The notes beneath the pieces are model-generated. The model did not search any database. It was not told where the DNA came from and saw only the letters and a list, made by a program, of their open reading frames with translations. Below, one piece after another: positions 28,396 through 37,060 of a DNA stretch of 64,000 nt. Source of the DNA: DASCOT01 sp965197275. Lineage in GTDB: Bacteria > Acidobacteriota > UBA890 > WLXD01. The number at the start of each line of letters is the position of its first letter. The first letter of the stretch is position 1. The position numbers were made by a program, and so were the translations under genes. The stretch spans positions 1-64,000 of the forward strand of contig CBDAMQ010000030.1 of the NCBI GenBank assembly GCA_965197275.1. The letters run 5' to 3'.

Positions 28396-30141
28396 TCACT
28401 CTTTTCTCGGTGTGGGTATCCACCACTCCTCTCCACGCTCCGTCTTGATGTACTCCGGCCACCTCATGTCTATGGGAGGATCCAGGTCTGGGGGTAGCAG
28501 GGGTGCGACCCACTTGGAGCCGCCTATGCCGCCCCCCGTCCGGTCGTTGAACTCTTCCCAGGCCCCTTTCAGCAACCCGGGCTCCGAAAGCAGCTCGACG
28601 AAACTGGTGGCCATTGTCTTGCCTCCAGCGAGGATCATGGGATCTATCGTGCTCGGCTCACCGGTCATCGCCAGCCGAGCCCAGCGCGGGTATCGGAAGC
28701 CCTCGGCAGGCCTCAGAACGGCCTTCGCCACCTCAAGGCGGACCGAGGGGGCGTGCCACGTGTACTCGACGTGGTCGTCCGACCCGTAGTTCTCTACCCA
28801 CCCGGGCAGAGCTCTCCGCTGCATCTCCTCGCCCTCCTCCAGCGTCATCAGCCTCTGGCAGTTGTCCGTGAAAGGATCCTCCATCGGCTCCAGCCCGAGG
28901 TTGCGCTGGATTTGCCTCCCGAACTCCCTGGCCTGATCACCGTACACTGCAGGACCGATCAACCGGAGGTTTCTGTGCACTAGCTCCGCCATGGTCTGGT
29001 TGAACAAACCTACGCGGGTCTTGGTAACGATGCGCTCGGTGACCCTGCATCCGGTCGCCTCCGCCACAGCCTTGGCGTTTCTGCGGAGGAACTCATGCGT
29101 CTTCTCCTGCATCTCGAGGGTTGGGGATCTGAAGGCGTAGGTTATCTCGCTTATCAGGGGGGGGGCCGTGGTGCTCTGCCCCCCTATCGAGATGTACTCG
29201 GTTATCGTCCAGCCGGCAGTCCTGGGGTGTATGGCCTCTTTGGTGTACTTCGTCATGGTGTACATCATGGTGACCGCGTCGAGGGCCCCGGGGTTCGGCC
29301 TGTACCACATTGGCACAGAGGGCCCTCCCACTCTCCCCGCCGGCGAGAACCACTTCTCGGGCTCGTCGGCCTCAAAGGTGAACGCCACGTTCCAGTAGGA
29401 CCCCCATTGGGTCTCCCAGAGCACCCGGTTCACGCTCCGGGGGTGAAACAGGATGCTGGCGTCGATGCCGTCGTAGTATCCCTTGGCGGCGTGGTAAGGC
29501 TTCGAGACGCAGATCTTCTCGCCGGGCTCGCCGAAGAACTTGATGGTGCCGCGCAGCCCGTGCTTCTCCATGGCCGCTTTGACCCCGAGGACGCCAGCCA
29601 GCGCCGTGACGCCGAGAGCTGAGTGAGGGTCGGTGTGCCCAGGCGCGTATGGATGAAGACGTTCGTCCCTCAACTTCTCATATGGCAAGGCCGCCTGGTT
29701 GCTCCCGGGCACCGCATCGTATTCGGCGAAGGACGCGAGCACCGGTTTGCCCCCCCCATAAGTGGCCAAGAAGGCCGTTGGCATGCCTCCGGTTCCCTCC
29801 TCCACATTGAAGCCCTGACTTCGAAGCAACTCGACGTATGCTCTAGCTGATTTGTACTCTCTCAACGCGGTTTCAGCGTAGCGCCAGATCCTCTTGTCGA
29901 AGTCCGAGAGCATTTTCTCGTTGTCTTCTATCCAGTCGATAGCAGTTTGTTTCTCCTCAGAAATGGTATCCACACAGGCTCGAATGCCGCCTTGAGTCAC
30001 CTGTGCTACTTCGGCGCTAGCTGCCCCATGAGCGGCCGATGAAGACAACATCGCCCCGCCGATTGCTACGCTGGCACCGTCAAGGAAGTCGCGTCGTGTG
30101 ATCTCACGATCCCCCCCGAGCTCACGGTCCCTGCTCTTCAT
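28396..30141 (-). CDS. M20-family amidohydrolase, AbgB-like, Tat-exported
   Basis: A 581-residue M20D-type hydrolase similar to aminobenzoyl-glutamate utilisation protein B. A twin-arginine leader is visible (TRRDFLDGASVAIGGAML). The catalytic region has VLASFAEYDAVPG, GHTDPHSALGVTALAG and GEPGEKICVSKPYHAAKG, followed by the dimerisation domain and DHVEYTWHAPSVRLE. Start ATG 30141 follows GAGGAGGAAGG by three bases, a strong site; the ATG 15 bases upstream has none. It is the first gene of a pair with the deiminase-like protein. Both act on C-N bonds of amino-acid derivatives outside the cytoplasm, which suggests a common scavenging role. Confidence 0.87.
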   Translation of the reverse strand: MKSRDRELGGDREITRRDFLDGASVAIGGAMLSSSAAHGAASAEVAQVTQGGIRACVDTISEEKQTAIDWIEDNEKMLSDFDKRIWRYAETALREYKSARAYVELLRSQGFNVEEGTGGMPTAFLATYGGGKPVLASFAEYDAVPGSNQAALPYEKLRDERLHPYAPGHTDPHSALGVTALAGVLGVKAAMEKHGLRGTIKFFGEPGEKICVSKPYHAAKGYYDGIDASILFHPRSVNRVLWETQWGSYWNVAFTFEADEPEKWFSPAGRVGGPSVPMWYRPNPGALDAVTMMYTMTKYTKEAIHPRTAGWTITEYISIGGQSTTAPPLISEITYAFRSPTLEMQEKTHEFLRRNAKAVAEATGCRVTERIVTKTRVGLFNQTMAELVHRNLRLIGPAVYGDQAREFGRQIQRNLGLEPMEDPFTDNCQRLMTLEEGEEMQRRALPGWVENYGSDDHVEYTWHAPSVRLEVAKAVLRPAEGFRYPRWARLAMTGEPSTIDPMILAGGKTMATSFVELLSEPGLLKGAWEEFNDRTGGGIGGSKWVAPLLPPDLDPPIDMRWPEYIKTERGEEWWIPTPRKE

Positions 30142-30164
30142 GACCTTCCTCCTCAACCAGTTTG

Positions 30165-30362
30165 GATCAAGTTGACAGTACCCTTCTACGGCATGGACTC
30201 GCGCGACGAGATGATCGAAGGATGGATTGACTATCGAGTCAACCTCGACAAGCCGATGATCCCATCCTCCACGGAGCCAACCGACTCTTCCAATTAGAGG
30301 GATGAGTGCTCACGGAAGCGGAGCCTCGGCAAGCTTGCTTGCCAAGCCGAGTGCCTTGTTGA
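30165..30362 (+). other. two joined gene scraps
   Basis: Bases 30178-30298 read as an open C-terminal fragment (VPFYGMDSRDEMIEGW... to a TAG) that I cannot assign. Next, 30330-30362 matches on the minus strand the kinase segment LPLKRALGLA at about 19105-19140. The second scrap ends at GCGGCAGC, which is also the first sequence of the following repeat, so the join could have formed by recombination at that short match. Confidence 0.4.
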
Positions 30363-30450
30363 GCGGCAGCTGCGGCTTCGTGCGCACCTCGGCAGATGGC
30401 GGCTTCGATGCAGCACGGGACATCGGGGCCATCACACTGAACCGCTTGCC
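30363..30450 (+). repeat. dispersed 88-bp repeat, copy 2
   Basis: Matches 24309-24397 from GCGGCAGCTGCGGC to ACCGCTTGCC. Here it continues as an open frame (GGANGLYDPAWDSP) into the IS-C end, so this copy keeps more of the source sequence. Confidence 0.75.
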
Positions 30451-30506
30451 GCACGGCTACGCTGGCGGCGCCAACGGCCTTTACGACCCCGCATGGGACT
30501 CTCCCC

Positions 30507-30617
30507 CGGAAGCGACGTTGTTGCAGCCGGCTGCGCTTCGCTTCGCCGGCTCCAACAATCTCTTGTCAGCACCGATTCTATGAGTTACGAAGTGGCCCAA
30601 ACACTTGGGGCAGGTCA
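30507..30617 (+). mobile_element. IS-C right-end remnant, third copy
   Basis: The last 111 bp of IS-C, from CCGGAAGCGACGTTGTTGCA to GGGGCAGGTCA, almost identical to 1484-1594. No transposase is attached. Confidence 0.88.
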
Positions 30618-30727
30618 ATCGAGCCCGCAAGGTGGGGCGCAAGTATGCGCAAAGTTGGGAGGATTCGTCGGCCGAATTACCCTGCGCTGCAACGCCCGAG
30701 CGCCCCGCGCACCCTAAGATGGCGGCC
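30618..30727 (+). repeat. dispersed 110-bp repeat R2, copy 1
   Basis: AAGGTGGGGCGCAAGTAT, GATTCGTCGGCC, CGCAACGCCCGAGCG and ACCCTAAGATGG recur in the same order at 34144-34250. The repeat begins exactly where the IS-C terminus ends. No coding content is apparent. Confidence 0.78.
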
Positions 30728-30940
30728 CATGCTGCCATCGCTGGCGTGGGGGAGTTTCGCGGCCCTAAGGATGGGAGTTGGGTGGGTGGTGTCCTTAACG
30801 ATCGCCCATTCGTAGCCTTCGTCGTCGGTCACCGCCCAAGCTGTATCGACGTTGGTGAACTTGTCGGCATAGGGGTCGGCACCCGAGCACGCTGACGTCC
30901 CCAGGAGCAGGACGGTCGCCGTGGCAGATCGAGAGGTCAT
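30677..30940 (-). CDS. small putative lipoprotein, probably truncated
   Basis: The reading MTSRSATATVLLLGTSACSG gives a short hydrophobic leader with a lipobox (GTSAC) and a mature part starting SGADPYADKFTNVDTAWAV. The last 17 codons lie inside repeat R2, so the original C-terminus has probably been replaced. No family recognised. 87 residues. Confidence 0.45.
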   Translation of the reverse strand: MTSRSATATVLLLGTSACSGADPYADKFTNVDTAWAVTDDEGYEWAIVKDTTHPTPILRAAKLPHASDGSMGRHLRVRGALGRCSAG

Positions 30941-31119
30941 GTCTTGCTCCGGGTAGCGCGTAGGTCGAAGCTCCGCGCGGATCCCGGGCATTGCGTCCAG
31001 GTGCAGCGCCTCATAGGCCGCCGCTATTGAATAGCAGGCGTCGACCGATCACGCTGTGATCACTTCGCCGGACGTCGCGATCAGCCGTCGTCGTCTCGGG
31101 CTGCGCTCACTACATAAGC

Positions 31120-33495
31120 TCAGAACAGCCGCAGCGCGTAGGTCAGGAGGATGCGGCGACCCATCTCCGGAGCTTGGTCCTTGATCAACGACGTGTGGTT
31201 CCGATACAGCTCGTCGCCGAGGTTCGTGCCCTTGAGCGTGAACACGTGCATCATCTTGGGACCGGCGATGGTGTACGACGCCATCAAGTTCACCGCGGCG
31301 TAGCCAGCCGTCGCGATCTCCGTACTGAAGATGTCGTCCTGCTTGGCGGCTGCGACGAGCTCGGGACGGATCTGTAGCCCCTGCACCGGCAGCCAGTCGA
31401 GGGCCAGGCGTCCGGACAACGGCGGGATACGCGGCAGCGACTCGCCGGTGTCCTGGAGCTTGGCGTCGACCACGCCGCCGCCGACGTGCAGGCGCCAACG
31501 ATCGTCGAGATGAAAGCTCAGCGCCAAGTCGCTACCAACAAAGCGGCTGTCGCCCTGCTCATACTCGAGCTCCATCAGCCCGTCGACCACCTCGCCCGTC
31601 GGCGCGCCGAAGATGAAGTTGCTGATGTCGTAGTAGAAGAAGCTCGCTTGGCCATGCACCTTGCCGGTGTTGAGGCGCAGGCTTACCTCGCCGCCGTTGG
31701 AGCGCTCGTGCTCCAGATCGGGATTGCCGATCTCGAAGGCCAGGTTCCCCACGTGCGGGCCGAAGTTGTACAGCTCCTCGAGCGCCGGCGCGCGATATGA
31801 GCTCGTGAAGTTGCCCACCAACGCCGCCCGGTTGTCGGCAAACGGCACCCGGGCGCCCACCGATCCCGAGAAGCCGGTGAAGGTACGATCGCGCACCTCG
31901 GGCGCCTCCTCGTGGTGGTCCGCTTCTTCGTGGTGGTCCGCTTCCTCGTCGTGGTGGTCCGCTTCCTCGTCTGCGTGGCCAACTTCACGCTCCAAGGCTT
32001 CCGGCCGGTACGTGTTCGTCTCGATGCGGCCACCGAGCTGCAAGCTCCAGCCCTCGAGCGCGATCTCCTCGTAGGCGAAGGCCGCTAAGGCATCCTGCTG
32101 GGTGGGGGGAGCCAGCGCTTCTACCCCGGTGGCTACGTAGTCACGGCGCTGAGCCCACGCTCCGAACTGCCCCCGGAGCCGTCCGGTCGGGGTTTGCTGC
32201 ACCTCGATCCGTCCGATGTAGTGCTTGTTGTCGAACTCGGTGCCGACCTCGCGCACGCCGGTATCCGCGAAGTTCTCGATCTCTTGGTGCTGCCAGTCGA
32301 CGTAGCTGAAGATCGCCTTCACGCCATCGATGAAGCCGCCCTGGAGGTTGCGCAGCCCTCCTTCGACGTTTACTACCTGCCGCCGCTGGTCGATGTCGAT
32401 GAGGACCTCCTCTTCCTCCCCATGGTGCTCTCCCTCTTCTTCTTCGTGCTCTCCCTCTTCCTCCCCATGGTGTCCGTGCAGCTCGCCCGCGAAGGGAATG
32501 CCGTAGCTGCCGTCCTCGATCTCGTACCTGACCGAGAAGTAGCCTCGGTCACCGAACCAGCCGAAACCGGCGCGACCGTTCATCTGTTCAGTCTGCGAGT
32601 TCTCGACGGCGCCCTCGGGCGTGGTGTAGTCGCCGGTGCGGCGGCCGCCGCCACCGAACCAGGCCATGAGCTCGCCGTTGCTAACCTGGAAGTTGGCGTT
32701 GCCACCCGCCTGCTCGTTGGTGGAGCCGAGGTCGGCGTTGACCTGACCCCGCAGCTCGGCCGGTGGGTCATCGTAGAGCTGCTGTTGCGGCGAGATCGCG
32801 TTGACGACGCCGCCGATGGCGTTCGACCCGTACAGCAACGTGGCCGGCCCCTTGAGGATCTCGATGCGCTCCAGCGCCCCCGGGTCGATGCTGACGCCGT
32901 GATCGCCGGACTGGCTCGAGAGGTCACCGGAGCGGACGCCGTCCTGCATGACCAGCACCCGGTCGTTGTCGAAGCCGCGGATGATCGGACGGCTCGAGCC
33001 GGGCCCGAAGCTGCGCTTGGCAACGCCGGGCTCGTTCTCCAGCAGCTCACCCAGGTTGCCTGCCATTTTCTGCGCCAGGTCGATGGAGTCGAGCGCTTGT
33101 ACCGTGTTGAAGGCATCAAAGGCGGTGGTGATCCGACCCGCGGCGGTGACGGTAACCTCCTCGTGGACCGCTGTAAGCGCCAGCACGAAGTCGACGGTCG
33201 TCGCCGCACCGGGGCCGACCTCGACGGTCTGACGCACCGACTGCAGGTGCTCCCGCACCGCCAGCAGCTGATGCTGGCCAGCCGGTACGCCGTCGAACCG
33301 ATACCGCCCGTCCTCGTCGCTGAGGACCGAGCGCCCCAAGTTGATGATCATCACGCGCGCGCCGTGCGGCGCGGCGCCGGTGTTCTCTAGAGTCACGGTG
33401 CCCTCGATGCTGCCCGCCTCCTGGGCGAGCGCAGACGTCGAGGGCATGAGGATAAGGCTTGCAGCTAGCGCCACGGGCGCCAAACGGTTCTTCAT
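31120..33495 (-). CDS. TonB-dependent receptor with His/Glu-rich loops, ZnuD-like (zinc uptake)
   Basis: Outer-membrane receptor of 791 residues. After a signal peptide (LILMPSTSALAQ) comes a carboxypeptidase-regulatory-like domain (SIEGTVTLENTGAAPHGARV to about residue 110), then the plug (GELLENEPGVAKRS, SRPIIRGFDNDRVLVMQDGV, LERIEILKGPATLLYGSNA) and a barrel ending in an aromatic residue (YALRLF). Two extracellular-type loops are packed with His and Glu: one near residue 330 (HGHHGEEEGEHEEEEGEHHG) and one near 510 (ADHHDEEADHHEEADHHEE). Such loops mark zinc receptors of the ZnuD type. ATG 33495 is chosen because it begins the signal peptide. A small secreted His/Cys protein gene lies just upstream on the same strand. 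Confidence 0.88.
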   Translation of the reverse strand: MKNRLAPVALAASLILMPSTSALAQEAGSIEGTVTLENTGAAPHGARVMIINLGRSVLSDEDGRYRFDGVPAGQHQLLAVREHLQSVRQTVEVGPGAATTVDFVLALTAVHEEVTVTAAGRITTAFDAFNTVQALDSIDLAQKMAGNLGELLENEPGVAKRSFGPGSSRPIIRGFDNDRVLVMQDGVRSGDLSSQSGDHGVSIDPGALERIEILKGPATLLYGSNAIGGVVNAISPQQQLYDDPPAELRGQVNADLGSTNEQAGGNANFQVSNGELMAWFGGGGRRTGDYTTPEGAVENSQTEQMNGRAGFGWFGDRGYFSVRYEIEDGSYGIPFAGELHGHHGEEEGEHEEEEGEHHGEEEEVLIDIDQRRQVVNVEGGLRNLQGGFIDGVKAIFSYVDWQHQEIENFADTGVREVGTEFDNKHYIGRIEVQQTPTGRLRGQFGAWAQRRDYVATGVEALAPPTQQDALAAFAYEEIALEGWSLQLGGRIETNTYRPEALEREVGHADEEADHHDEEADHHEEADHHEEAPEVRDRTFTGFSGSVGARVPFADNRAALVGNFTSSYRAPALEELYNFGPHVGNLAFEIGNPDLEHERSNGGEVSLRLNTGKVHGQASFFYYDISNFIFGAPTGEVVDGLMELEYEQGDSRFVGSDLALSFHLDDRWRLHVGGGVVDAKLQDTGESLPRIPPLSGRLALDWLPVQGLQIRPELVAAAKQDDIFSTEIATAGYAAVNLMASYTIAGPKMMHVFTLKGTNLGDELYRNHTSLIKDQAPEMGRRILLTYALRLF

Positions 33496-33656
33496 TGAAG
33501 TCGTCTCTGCCTGCGCCGATTCTCGCGGTCCGACGGTGGATCTCGAGTACGGCGTTGTCGAATAGGGCGCGGGCACTACGGCCCGCGCTCCCTGCTCGAA
33601 ACCTCAGATCGCAGGGACAATCGCGGCGGAGTCAGCGACTCGCCGCGTCGTCGCGA

Positions 33657-33920
33657 TCAGGCAAAGACGGGTGGTCCGCGGCGAGTCAGCGGCGCCGCGG
33701 CGAGCGGCGCGGAGGAGGCGACCTGGGGTGCGGAGGCATGCCCGGAAGCCGGGCGCGGGTGGCCCAGCGCGCTGGCGGTCATCGCCGAGCTGGCGGAGCC
33801 TGTGTCACACTGGCACAGGCATCCGTCCTCAGGCGCCCCGTGCACGTGCGGAACGACGGCGCTCAGGGAAAGGCCAACCATCAACGCAATGGCAACGGTG
33901 CCCAATAGTCGTTGACCCAT
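33657..33920 (-). CDS. small secreted His/Cys protein upstream of the zinc-type receptor
   Basis: An 87-residue protein with a signal peptide (MGQRLLGTVAIALMVGLSLS) and a mature start VVPHVHGAPEDGCLCQCDTG. The HVH and CLCQC cluster could bind a metal. The remainder is Ala/Pro/Ser-rich and low in complexity. It lies 161 bp upstream of the TonB receptor in the same orientation. Short Cys/His proteins beside metal receptors are known (DUF2946-like), and I infer a link to metal uptake, but the assignment is weak. A GAGGG ribosome site is found 8 bases before the ATG. Confidence 0.6.
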   Translation of the reverse strand: MGQRLLGTVAIALMVGLSLSAVVPHVHGAPEDGCLCQCDTGSASSAMTASALGHPRPASGHASAPQVASSAPLAAAPLTRRGPPVFA

Positions 33921-34032
33921 TCCGGAACCCTCGATGGTAATTGCGTCGGATACCGTTCTTTAGTCTAGTCGACGATTTCGGTGCGCGCACCGGCACCGAT
34001 GAAACAGGCGCGCGCGAGTAGCCTACCCCCGC

Positions 34033-34111
34033 CCGCGCCGTTGCCTCCTGCAGGCCGCGGACCTCGAACTCGCCCACCGGGCGAGCCTACGCGGTGGTCT
34101 CGGCCGGATCC
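34033..34111 (-). repeat. 79-bp repeat R3, inverted copy of the usp-GCS junction
   Basis: On the minus strand this matches 46595-46673 at 77 of 79 positions by eye. In this copy it contains a 7-bp hairpin, CTCGCCC-GGT-GGGCGAG. Neither neighbouring gene of the other copy is present here. Confidence 0.88.
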
Positions 34112-34143
34112 AGCGTGCACCGAACGCGTTCGGGTGCACCGGC

Positions 34144-34250
34144 TGATCGAGTTCCCAAGGTGGGGCGCAAGTATCCCAAGATGGAGGGTTTCGTCGGCCA
34201 AAATCCCCCGCGCCGCAACGCCCGAGCGACCCGCGTACCCTAAGATGGTC
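34144..34250 (+). repeat. dispersed repeat R2, copy 2
   Basis: Counterpart of 30618-30727, starting TGATCGAGTTCCCAAGGTGG. The first 24 bases also occur inverted at 50319-50343. Starts about 30 bp after repeat R3. Confidence 0.78.
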
Positions 34251-34550
34251 GCGAGAGCCCGCGGCAGGGCGGCACGGACAACGGGGTCCTCGGACGGGCG
34301 ACGATAGGCTGGTAGGCGGGTCGCCGGGCCGCGCCGAAGGACGGGGCGGCGGCGCCCCGTCGCCAAGCGGGCGCGGCGCTACAAGTACGGCTCCAGGGCG
34401 AGGTGAACACGCCTGGTGGCGCCCAATCGAGTGCCGATGCCGATGCGTCCGGGGTGACGGGCAGGGTGCCGGCGTCACGCTCGGTCGCCAGTCCCGGGTC
34501 ATCCGGGGGACGCGCCTCGCCGTCCACCGGCGTCCGGCTCGGGCACTCAG

Positions 34551-34901
34551 GATGTCGCGCTCGAGGCTGCCCACATCCGCTGGAAACAGAACCGCGAGCC
34601 AGACGTCGTGCCCAATGGCCTCGCGCTGTGCACGCCTCATCACAAGGTCTTGGACCGAGGCGGGATTACTGTGAACGACGATCTGCGCGTTGTCGTCTCG
34701 ATGCAGCTCCACGGCACGAGCTGGATCGCACGTTGGCTGCTGGACCAGCATGAAACTGTGGTGCGTGCCCCGCAGTCGCGGGAGTTGCTGCCTGACCCGC
34801 GTCATCTCGCCTGGCACCAACGCGAGGTGTTTCGTGCCCCGGAACGCTCTGCCGCGATCCGCCGTGTTGCTGAGCATGGTGACTCGGTGGCCGGACCATG
34901 A
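34551..34901 (+). pseudogene. HNH endonuclease C-terminal fragment
   Basis: The reading ALEAAHIRWKQNREPDVVPN followed by GLALCTPHHKVLDRGGITV is the core of restriction-type HNH nucleases (AAHI, NGLALC, HHK), and the C-terminal DPRHLAWHQREVF fits the same family. The N-terminal domain is missing, and upstream sequence in this frame shows no similarity. The stop follows soon after. It is a gene end without a beginning, in a stretch otherwise made of repeats. Confidence 0.72.
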
Positions 34902-35084
34902 ACGCGTCAGATGTCGATTCTCGTTCGGGCAGATCGCGGGGGCCTACTACCGGCGGGATGGGATCCCAGGCGAATGGGTCCGTCGCCTAGCATCGTCGGA
35001 GCGAATAGAGGAGATTGCAGCTGCCCTCTACGCAGCGGGTCCGGGCCGCGAGTGCGGACACTCAGCTCGTGGTGTTGCCGGGTG

Positions 35085-35172
35085 CTGTCGCGACGGTGAC
35101 GTCGCGCACGACCCTGCCGTCTACTTTCCACACGTACCGGTACGAGACGACATCGTAGTCGGGGTCGTCGGT
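35085..35172 (-). repeat. 88-bp repeat R4, copy 1 (fragment of an Ig/PKD-like domain)
   Basis: Minus-strand reading DYDVVSYRYVWKVDGRVVRDV matches the protein fragment at 36246-36485 (DYDVVSYRYVWKVDDRVVRDV). DNA identity with 36368-36453 is high but not complete. Only this piece of the domain is present. Confidence 0.75.
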
Positions 35173-35213
35173 GCATCGTGGGGAAACTTCTGAGCCCGGT
35201 GCAGGCGCAGCTC

Positions 35214-35835
35214 ATGAGGCAGCGACACTTCATCGACACCTACAAGATCGCCACCGGTCCCTCCGTGCTCGGCATGATGGCCTGGCACTCCTCTTGGGAC
35301 AGCGTCACCGCCTAGATCTACCTCGCGCCCACGGCACCTGCGGCCTGCTCTGGGTCTGGAAGAGCCGGTCCTTTCCCGACAAGAGCTGGGAGGAGCGCTG
35401 CGCAGTCGCCTACGGGCTCATAATCTGGGCCGGGCTGTTGCTCTACTGGATCGCCCCGTGGATCGTGACCTCCGCTCGCGTCGAGCCTCCCCACTGGTAC
35501 CCCGCCGCCTGCATCACGCTGTGGGGACTCGGCGAGTCTTGCACTTCGCCTCCGACATGCAGAAGAACATCGCCCTGCAGCTGCGCCCCGAACACCTCGT
35601 GCGCACCGGCCTCTGGCCCGCTGCCGCAACCCGAACTAATCTGGCGAGCTGTTCATCTACCTGGGCTTCGGCCTGCTCCCCATGCACTGGCTACCGGTGG
35701 TGGTGATAGCCTTGTTCCTGGTGGCAGTCAGTTTGGACACCCAACATGCCCAAGAAGGATCGCTCGCTGGCGCGCTACCCGGAGTTCGAGGCCTACAAGG
35801 CGCGCAGCTGGTTCCTGTTACCGCCCTTGATCTGA
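35214..35835 (+). pseudogene. membrane methyltransferase-like protein (ICMT/DUF1295 type), several frameshifts
   Basis: Pieced together from three frames. MRQRHFIDTYKIATGPSVLG starts at 35214 and runs into a TAG at 35314 that probably replaces a Trp codon. After a one-base shift HGTCGLLWVWKSRSFPDKSW and YGLIIWAGLLLYWIAPWIVT follow, then in another frame HFASDMQKNIALQLRPEHLV, FIYLGFGLLPMHWLPVVVIA and PEFEAYKARSWFLLPPLI before a stop. The pattern of several membrane spans and a final EFEAYKARSWFLLP resembles isoprenylcysteine methyltransferase/steroid-reductase-like proteins. At least three lesions make it non-functional unless the sequence is faulty. It is followed after 40 bp by the DUF983 gene. 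Confidence 0.68.
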
Positions 35836-35875
35836 CTCATGCGGATCCGCGCGACGCAACGGCGCTGAGTTGACC

Positions 35876-36253
35876 ATGAACGCCCCGATCACAAAACGCA
35901 GCTGGGTCAGGTACATAAGCAACGGCGCCCGACGAAGCTGCCCGCGCTGCGGCCGGGAGCCTCTGTTTCGCCGCTGGAATCATGTGCGCGACGGTTGCAC
36001 CACCTGCGGCCTCCGCTACCTCATCAACCCTGGCGATCCCTGGGCCTTCCTGCTGGTGATCGATCGCGGCGCGCTGATCCTGCCGCCGATTGCTCTGATC
36101 TACTTCGACCTGCTGCCGCGCGACGCGCGGTTGATCGTGGCGCTGTTCGCCGCCTTCATCACGGGGATCATCTACACCGCGCCGCATCGCTACGGCATCT
36201 GCATCGCGTTGGACGTGTTGACGCGCGGCGAGGACGGCAAACTCTCTATTTGA
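35876..36253 (+). CDS. DUF983 family membrane protein
   Basis: 125 residues with the DUF983 layout: an N-terminal zinc ribbon (SCPRCGREPLF then DGCTTCGLRY, two CXXC pairs), followed by two hydrophobic segments (FLLVIDRGALILPPIALIYF and LIVALFAAFITGIIYTAP). It is probably a small inner-membrane protein of unknown function. ATG 35876 gives the ribbon at the usual distance; a TTG two codons earlier is also open. It is the only intact gene between 34 and 37.5 kb. Its end overlaps by 8 bases the fragment on the other strand. Confidence 0.85.
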   Translation: MNAPITKRSWVRYISNGARRSCPRCGREPLFRRWNHVRDGCTTCGLRYLINPGDPWAFLLVIDRGALILPPIALIYFDLLPRDARLIVALFAAFITGIIYTAPHRYGICIALDVLTRGEDGKLSI

Positions 36254-36485
36254 CCGTGGCGCTGACCGTCTTGCTGGCCGCCTGCAGATCGCCGTCCGTC
36301 GGCGTCACGGTGCACTCCAGGCGGTCGCCCTTGGCGAACAGGTCGGTGGCGAGGGCGTCGGAGTGCGCCGCGATGGTGACGTCGCGCACTACCCTGTCGT
36401 CGACCTTCCATACGTACCGGTACGAGACGACGTCGTAGTCGGGGTGGTCGGTCACCAGCGGGTGCTTGATCTCGCACAACGGCAC
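36246..36485 (-). pseudogene. fragment of a surface Ig/PKD-like domain protein
   Basis: 79 residues, DYDVVSYRYVWKVDDRVVRD to ECTVTPTDGDLQAASKTVSA, resemble one module of the beta-sandwich domains of large surface proteins (Y-W-V plus a CTVTPTDG turn). There is no signal peptide or further module. Part of it is repeated at 35085-35172. Confidence 0.6.
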
Positions 36486-36614
36486 TCTGCGGGCCTTGGG
36501 CTTTGCGAAACTTGACCCTCTTGAGCGCCACCGGCGCCCGGTTCAGGTCGGGATCCCGCTTGGTCATGACCTCGTAGGGCATCGTGGTGAGCTTCTTGCC
36601 GCTGATGTGGCGCC

Positions 36615-37060
36615 CGAGAAGAGATTCGGCGGTTCGCTACAGGCCGACGAGTTGTCGATCATCATTGTGCTGGCTGGCTATGAGAACTCGTACGGCGGCA
36701 GCGCCTCGAAGCTGCCCTCGGTGTGGGGTCATGCCTGGAGCCTTCCAGACGAGGCGGCACCGACGCTCGACGGCACCATTGTTGGCACTGGCTCCCAATG
36801 GCACGGATACCAGATGTTCGGTGAGCACCACGCGATCGTGTCCAGGCCCAGCGACCACACCGCCACGATCGGCCTCGTGGCCCACGAGATGGGTCACGCC
36901 TTCGGGTTTCTACCTGACTTGTACGACACCGACGGTACCTCGGACGGGATCGGACGATGGGGCGTGATGGGCTTCGGCGCCGCCGCGCGCCTCGATCTGC
37001 GCCGCGTCGGGCGCGAGTGGCACGGCCCCTGTCCGCGGCGCGGCGGCGCCAACCGTTTCT
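36615..37060 (+). pseudogene. M6-type metalloprotease fragment
   Basis: The frame reads ADELSIIIVLAGYENSYGGS, SVWGHAWSLPDE, then GLVAHEMGHAFGFLPDLYDT and GIGRWGVMGFGAAA. This is the catalytic centre of M6 peptidases (HEMGH zinc motif, PDLYDTD, MGFG met-turn). Propeptide, signal sequence and C-terminal domains are missing and the frame runs on into unrelated sequence. The zinc motif is intact, but the piece is too short to be a working enzyme. Confidence 0.75.
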
